This document shows, in pieces, positions 58,895 to 64,000 of a stretch of 64,000 nt of DNA (positions are counted from its first letter, which is position 1; every line of letters begins with the position of its first letter). Made by a program: the position numbers and the translations under genes. Under the pieces are notes generated by a model. That model had not been told where the DNA came from and did not search any database. It saw nothing but the letters and a program-made list of their open reading frames with translations. Origin of the DNA: Bombardia bombarda (lineage: Eukaryota; Ascomycota; Sordariomycetes; Sordariales; Lasiosphaeriaceae); contig JAULSR010000001.1 in NCBI GenBank assembly GCA_030512295.1, positions 248,001-312,000 of the forward strand. Reading direction: 5' to 3'.

Positions 58895-60328
58895 CAAGGG
58901 CCGGCACCGGAACCAATCATGAAATCGATCCGTTTCTGGCTGGAGACCGCTGACCCCGAGACATGAGATGCAGAGGATAGGATCCAATGTCAGGGTTCTG
59001 TTGGAGAAGTTGGGATGGTCCAGTTGCGGGATGCGGGATGCGGGATGCGGTGCAAAGGCTTGTTTCGGAGGTGGAAGATGGAGTGACGGGATTAGGAAGC
59101 ACTAGAAACAGACGAAGGTTGTGGTGAACTGGGAGGTGTTGTTGAGCTGCAATTGAGCCCGATTGCAGTCGATTGACAAGTTAAGAAAGACGTGAGCTGC
59201 TTGAACTAAGCAACGTCTGTGGAGGGAGAATGAATATGAGTAAGTAGCAAAGGAAGAGAGAGAAGGTCCTTAAGGAGGCTCCGAGCTGCCATACCGGCGG
59301 CTTATATAGGTAGCATGTGCATACAGCACACTGTACCGGACGTCGGTTTGCGCAAATGCGGAGAAGGAAGCAGACCTCGTTCTGGGTGTGCTTGGTGTAA
59401 TGAACACCACACCACACCACACCACCACCAACCACTCCCCCCTCTGGTTCCGATGACTCCCCATCTCCAACCCCATTCGCCAATGACATGTACTCCTCCA
59501 AGCGTGGGGGAGGAGGAGGAGGAGGAGGAGGAGGAGGGAGAGGGGAAGAGGAGGGGAGAGAGGGGGGTAGACAATGTGCTCTGCGTCAACGCGGTTGAGC
59601 GGGCGAGCAGTACCACCGGGCCCGTCAATGACATTGGATGGTTGGCCCCGGGTTCCGATGACACGCATGCAGCACAACGCAGCCAGCCAGCCCAAAAGCG
59701 GGATAAAGCCCACACAGCCAAGGCGGACTGAGCTGCTGCTGCTGCTTGCCCCTGCCTTCCTCATATGCATGGACAGTTCGAGATGAATCATAACTGGGCA
59801 GTTGCGGGAGCGAGAACAAGCTCAATTGCTCAATTGCGCGAAAGCCCCCCTTATCCTCTGCAGAACTATGCATGCATAAGGTGCCCAGATGGGAGGGGCA
59901 GACACTGGGAGCACCGTCGGGTCGGCCTTGCAGTAAGGCTGCGGGCGGGGAACATGAGTATTTGTAGAACAGAAAGAGGGTCGTCCTATTCCGGTATCTC
60001 CGATAAAATAATCCTAGGCTTGCGGCTCTAGTCGGACAGCCAACCCTGGAATGGACACGGGGATCAGGCTCTGGGCGCTCAGCAATGAGTGACCGTTTTG
60101 AAGATTATGTCCCAAAGCAGAACAGACAGACGGGCTGTTGACAATGGCTCATTTGCGTGGAATGTAGATAGATAGCGTAAGTGACTCTATCAAAGCCAAA
60201 GATGCCCAACATTCTATTTCGCCTTGGGTCGGGAGACTAACTTCGGTGAAGAGCCACGGGGGATCCGGATCCTTCGTTGATATAGGCCTTGGAGCAGATG
60301 GTGGCTTTTTGGACGAGCGCGCCGTGTT
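58895..60328. other. Promoter region and spacer
   Basis: About 1.4 kb upstream of the C2H2 factor. It contains a GGA run at 59508-59538 that is purine-rich on the plus strand (pyrimidine-rich on the coding strand). No gene is firmly supported. A plus-strand frame at about 60170-60400 looks coding and may belong to the relic that follows. Confidence 0.45.
59508..59538. repeat. GGA trinucleotide run
   Basis: About ten GGA units in the upstream region of the C2H2 factor, a polypurine-polypyrimidine stretch. Confidence 0.9.
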
Positions 60329-60370
60329 TTGCGAATACTCAATCGCGAACTTGAACTTCTTCATGCGACT

Positions 60371-61022
60371 ATGGCCGCAATCGTGAAATCCACATGTTGG
60401 GATAAAAGGCCATCTGTGCCTGCACTGTTGTTGATGATGGTTAGTAGGCAGTGGCTCACAAGATTCACCGACAAGTTCAACATCTCAACATCCACAACAA
60501 CCTGCAAATATTTGCCAATCACTACTATCATCAGCCGTTCGTGGCCGAAGGTATAGTTTTCAACGGAATAGCCGTCAACAGGATACCTAGTCGTCAGAGG
60601 AATCGTCACCAGCAGCTTAGCTGTCACCGAATTAGCCGATAACCTCGCCGTCTTTCAAACACCCGACTTGTCACCATCGTTGATCAACACGTTCCTCAAA
60701 TCGAAGCCCTGGCTTTTCAGCATGGACCACCTTGGACTCTCAGAAGACAAGTTAGTAGCCCACTTCATGGCGGTCAATAGAGACGGCACGCACTAACACG
60801 AGAACCAGGCCGGCCAAGGGTGCAGCCTCACACACCCTTCAGCGATACATTCAGGGTGATGACAGCGACGGCTCGGTTACTGAGAGGCTTCTAGAAGGCG
60901 TTGTGGACATCAGCGGGATCATGAGACGCCTGAGCAAAGTGCAAGAAGAGCTGGAGAGGCTGACGAGCAATATCCAGCCGTCGTCAGCATCACCAACCCA
61001 GACCCCCGGTGGCAATAAATAG
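60371..61022 (+). pseudogene. Relic of unknown gene with coiled-coil C-terminus
   Basis: A frame from ATG 60371 reaches TAG at 60554-60556 and TAG at 60569-60571, then continues in the same frame (YLVVRGIVTSSLAVTELADN, then INTFLKSKPWLFSMDHLGL). It goes through a good intron (donor GTTAGT at 60751, branch CTAAC, acceptor CAG at 60808) into a last exon. That exon encodes a heptad-like helix (LLEGVVDISGIMRRLSKVQE) and ends at TAG 61020-61022. Both internal stops would be CAG before a C-to-T change. The 5' limit is unclear: a coding-looking frame at about 60170-60400 ends in a TGA and may be the true upstream part. Family not recognised. An 88-codon frame on the opposite strand (60627-60361) is open but has no support. 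Confidence 0.45.
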
Positions 61023-61134
61023 TAGAATCGAGTGGAACTGTACGAGTTATATGTTGGGGGTGTTGGATTAGATTTAGTCAACATTATTGTTTTGAAATAA
61101 GTGAAAAAGCCGTCTTCGAAAGCTGATGGTAAAA

Positions 61135-64000
61135 TCACTCTTCGAGAGGATCACTGAAATCCATAATGGGCCCAAATGCCTGAAAAGATGAAGCTGTATG
61201 TCAGCATAGAACAATAGAGAGTGAGTGATCGTGCCGACCAGACAATGTGGCTTACCCGCTGCATCCAAATCAATCCAATCCGTCATCTTCCACTCATCAC
61301 AAAGCCTTGGTGGAGCGAACGGAATAGGGGGTTCATCCGTGGCGGTATTAGAAGGGTTGATATCTGCTTCCCAGTGAGCGCGTAGCGCATATGCCAACGC
61401 CTGCTCGCTCGGCCGATGTTATCTCTTCGTCGTCGCTCTGTTCTTCTCGTTGATTATCCTGAGCCGTATTCGCAACTCCACCACTACGACCATACGGCGG
61501 GTCTTCAAATACCGGGACCTGGCGAGCCGTCTCGACCCTCAACTCCTCCAGAATCACTGCCCACTTCCTCCCAGGCGAATATTCATTAGTACTGTTGGCA
61601 AGTAACGAGGCCGCTTTCTCGGCAATATCGATCACTTGTCAGTCAGTCTTCCCAAAGCTCGATAGCGCTTCGTACCAAATATCCCTTTGGCGCTCGCGTA
61701 TGTGAGACAGCATCCACATTATGGCAATGGCGCAGTAAGCGACTTGGCTGGGGTACCAGAGGGCATGGAAGTGGCTTTGGTCCAGGTCCCGTTGCATGCC
61801 GTTGAAGGTTACGAAAATGAATCTGTAAGCCTCGACGAGGCCACGGATGATGTCGTGATACGCTCTTTTCTCCTGTTTCGTTCCGCGAGGATACGGGCTC
61901 GTGAGGAAGGGGCGGAGGACAAGTATCTGCGCGTGGTGGTGGGCGATTTTGAGAAGGGTAGAATGCCGCCGGAAGATGGGCAGCAGCATAGTGACACGTA
62001 GGTGGGAGAGCAGCCAGGGAAGACATGCTTTCCAGGTCTCAAGTTCCTTGATGTATCTCCTTGCGGACGCCAGCCTGTCGGTCTCAGAGATTTCGCGGAA
62101 TGAGTATACATCGAGATAAATCTTGTCGACGAGCTTACTTAGTCTGATTGATCATATTGGCTCAGGTTCTAGCGTAGACTATAACAGTCGCTCTTACTGG
62201 GGCGGAAAGGGCCGTTTGGGGTCATATCTTCATCATTGACACAGTTAGGCAGATCTTGATCAACCGTGTTGGCGTTTAAGTGGCTTGGCCGGCCAAACAT
62301 CATACCTAGTTGCTTGTCAATGATGTATGCAGACCAAAAGGTGCGACGCTCGCATTGGATTTTTGCATAATCCGGGCTCTTCAACACATCACGGCCGAGA
62401 CCCCTATTGTGACCCAGGCGTCTGTGGCATCCAAGGACGGTGATCATCTGAAGGGTAGTGCCAAGGGCGTACTAGGCTTGGGTCATGCGGCTTGTGCAAA
62501 GCAGATATATCACCTGGAGAAGGCGTGCCTGGGCTATTTCAAGCTTAAGAGGAGCAACATCAGCATCCAGCAGCTCAGAGGCGGTGGTGAACAGGCAGTC
62601 TCCCATGTCCGTGGTCCACGTCCAGGCCTTTGGTTCTCCTCGCTTGGGCTCTTTGAACCACTTGTCGCGGTATATGGTGCTAAGAGTCATCGTTATGAGG
62701 GTAACGGTAGCTCTTCTATGACTGATGTCATGGGACAGCTCTTTGCCCGTGCTCGAGTTGAATTGCACCATGTCCAACCATGCCTCGACAGTGTGACGAT
62801 GAACAAAGTGGAATGTTGAGTTCCACCCGGTCAGAAAACTCTCCAGCATATCAGCACACGATATCGGGTCTGGAAATCGTGGGATAAGATCATGACACAT
62901 GGGCTGATCGCCGAGCGACACGGCCCGTTGGTCTTCAGGTTTTAGAGCGGCGGCACGGGTGCATGTTTTCGCCATGGGTTTGAGCGAGCCTATGCCAGGC
63001 CTTATGAAGAAACTTGAGTGGCGGTGTCTCTTGATTTGCATATCGGTTAGCAAGCTGGAGAGCCTCCATATCAGGGCCTTGGTGCGTTGGCAATCTGCCA
63101 CCGTACTCGCTTGGGCCGCTCTCAATGCTCTCCTCATAGAGCCGACGGAGGATCCATTAGATTTCTTGGCAGAGCTCCCGGATCTCCGAGGTGCAAGAAT
63201 GGCGAATCGTCAGCTAGAGAGTTGACATCAGGAATAGGGGGTGGTTGGTTGCTGGCCTGCCTGGTAGGGGTGTGAGTTTTCAACCAGACGAGAGATCTCA
63301 GGATGGTGGGATGGTGGTTGTGCACTAACACCTTGTACGTGCATTCGACTCTCTTGTTAAAACACCTCTCGCAGGGCATCTTGACCGTGCAGAGGCGGCG
63401 CTTGAGACGACAACGATCACAGGCACGTCGACTCCAGCGCCAGTTCACGTTGATTCCATTTGCCTTGCCTTCTGGGGCAAAATTACGGATTTCTTTTAGA
63501 GTCATCAGGGGGAGGAGGCGGCGTTTTGACGCGTCTCCTAACGTATGACCTCTCATAGGAGCAGGTGTATCCCATCCCCTCTTTATGCCTAATGAGAAGG
63601 AGTCAGCGAGTTTCTGGAATCTAAAGGGAAGGGCATCTATGTACAATTGGCACATGGCTGGAAGCCTGTGCACTTGTGCTGCTTTTCGCGACATTTGTCA
63701 CAAGCACGGATGATCCTCTGTTTCTTGGGATCTGAGGACGGTGTTGATTGGGAAGGGTCAGCTTCGCCATCGCCGTCCTCATCGCCATCGTCATTGGCAT
63801 CATTCGTGGGTGCAGTGAGCTTTCTGCCTCCTCTCAAAAAAGAGGTCAACCAAAGCTTGGCGTGGAGCTCGAAGACGCGACTGCGAAACGCGTCCTGATT
63901 GTCGCTAGCCTGCGCTGTGTTATGCTTTGGATGTTTTGTTTTGGCAGTTTCATTTTTGGATGCTCTGGGAATAGGCAGCGCTGTATGCAGTGATGGGATG
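61135..64000 (-). pseudogene. Broken Zn2Cys6 transcription factor (fungal_trans type), 5' end open
   Basis: Reading leftwards: an acidic head open to the window edge; a first Zn2Cys6 cluster (RACDKCREKQHKC, then CANC, with YTCSYERSYVRRR after an intron but one base out of frame); a second complete cluster (ACDRCRLKRRLCTVKMPCER, then CFNKRVEC); a linker; and the fungal_trans regulatory domain (FLTGWNSTFHFVHRHTVEAW, LGTTLQMITVLGCHRRLGH, RRTFWSAYIIDKQLGMMFGR, KLVDKIYLDVYSFREISETD). The tail ends MDF-SDPLEE at TGA 61135-61137. Lesions: frame changes near 63590, 63135, 62950, 62130 and 61425; TAG at 62472-62474 where the family has Trp; and TGA at 61639-61641. Two clusters side by side are unusual. 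The many breaks make a functional protein unlikely, although part of the fungal_trans region remains open. Confidence 0.75.

Noticed and set aside
60149..60364. 71-codon minus-strand frame starting MKKFKFAIEYSQ
   Set aside because: Plausible-looking start, but the opposite strand is equally open and connects to a spliced C-terminal exon; not enough to call a gene.

Overview
The window looks like nuclear DNA of a filamentous ascomycete (Pezizomycotina, probably a Sordariomycete). The evidence is short spliceosomal introns (about 50-120 nt) with GT..CTAAC/CTGAC..AG signals, fungus-specific protein families (CorA-like Mg transporter, Clr5-ankyrin, Zn2Cys6, F-box, DUF1996), an intron-containing tRNA, and long gene-poor spacers. 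No species assignment is possible from sequence alone.

Layout. 1-716: 5' part of an MFS anion permease (minus, runs off the edge). 3.5-6.2 kb: a broken AAA ATPase. 6.75-7.98 kb: an intact secreted DUF1996 protein. 8.6-10.05 kb: a broken STAND/NLR-like gene. 10.99-15.38 kb: a ten-exon CorA-like metal-ion transporter with a 9-nt microexon. 15.4-24.1 kb: a gene desert with a 260-bp MITE. 24.1-28.5 kb: a small Ser-Pro/Gln-Tyr-rich gene, an F-box gene and a small two-exon gene. 30.4-32.8 kb: a Clr5-ankyrin gene with a one-base frame break. 33-38.4 kb: gene-poor. 38.4-39.0 kb: a small secreted protein. 39.9-41.1 kb: a NACHT/STAND relic beside a tiny inverted copy of SDA1 coding sequence. 41.6-43.9 kb: SDA1. 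44.3-47.1 kb: a C2H2 zinc-finger protein convergent with SDA1. 48.55 kb: tRNA-Ile(TAT). 49.6-50.6 kb: a Gln-rich relic. 54.2-56.0 kb: a bZIP factor. 57.2-58.9 kb: a C2H2 transcription factor. 60.4-61.0 kb: a relic of unknown family. 61.1-64.0 kb: a broken Zn2Cys6 factor carrying two apparent Zn2Cys6 clusters.

The main message is a mosaic. Conserved housekeeping or regulatory genes (SDA1, bZIP, both C2H2 proteins, CorA, DUF1996) have clean frames and consensus introns. The lineage-variable genes between them (AAA, two STAND/NLR-type genes, a Gln-rich gene, a Zn2Cys6 factor and one unknown gene) are interrupted by in-frame stops and frameshifts. Nearly all of those stops can be explained by a single C:G to T:A transition, several at CpA (CAG to TAG, TGG to TAG). 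That is the pattern left by repeat-induced point mutation or by neutral decay. I see no biosynthetic operon-like cluster, CRISPR array or integrated virus.
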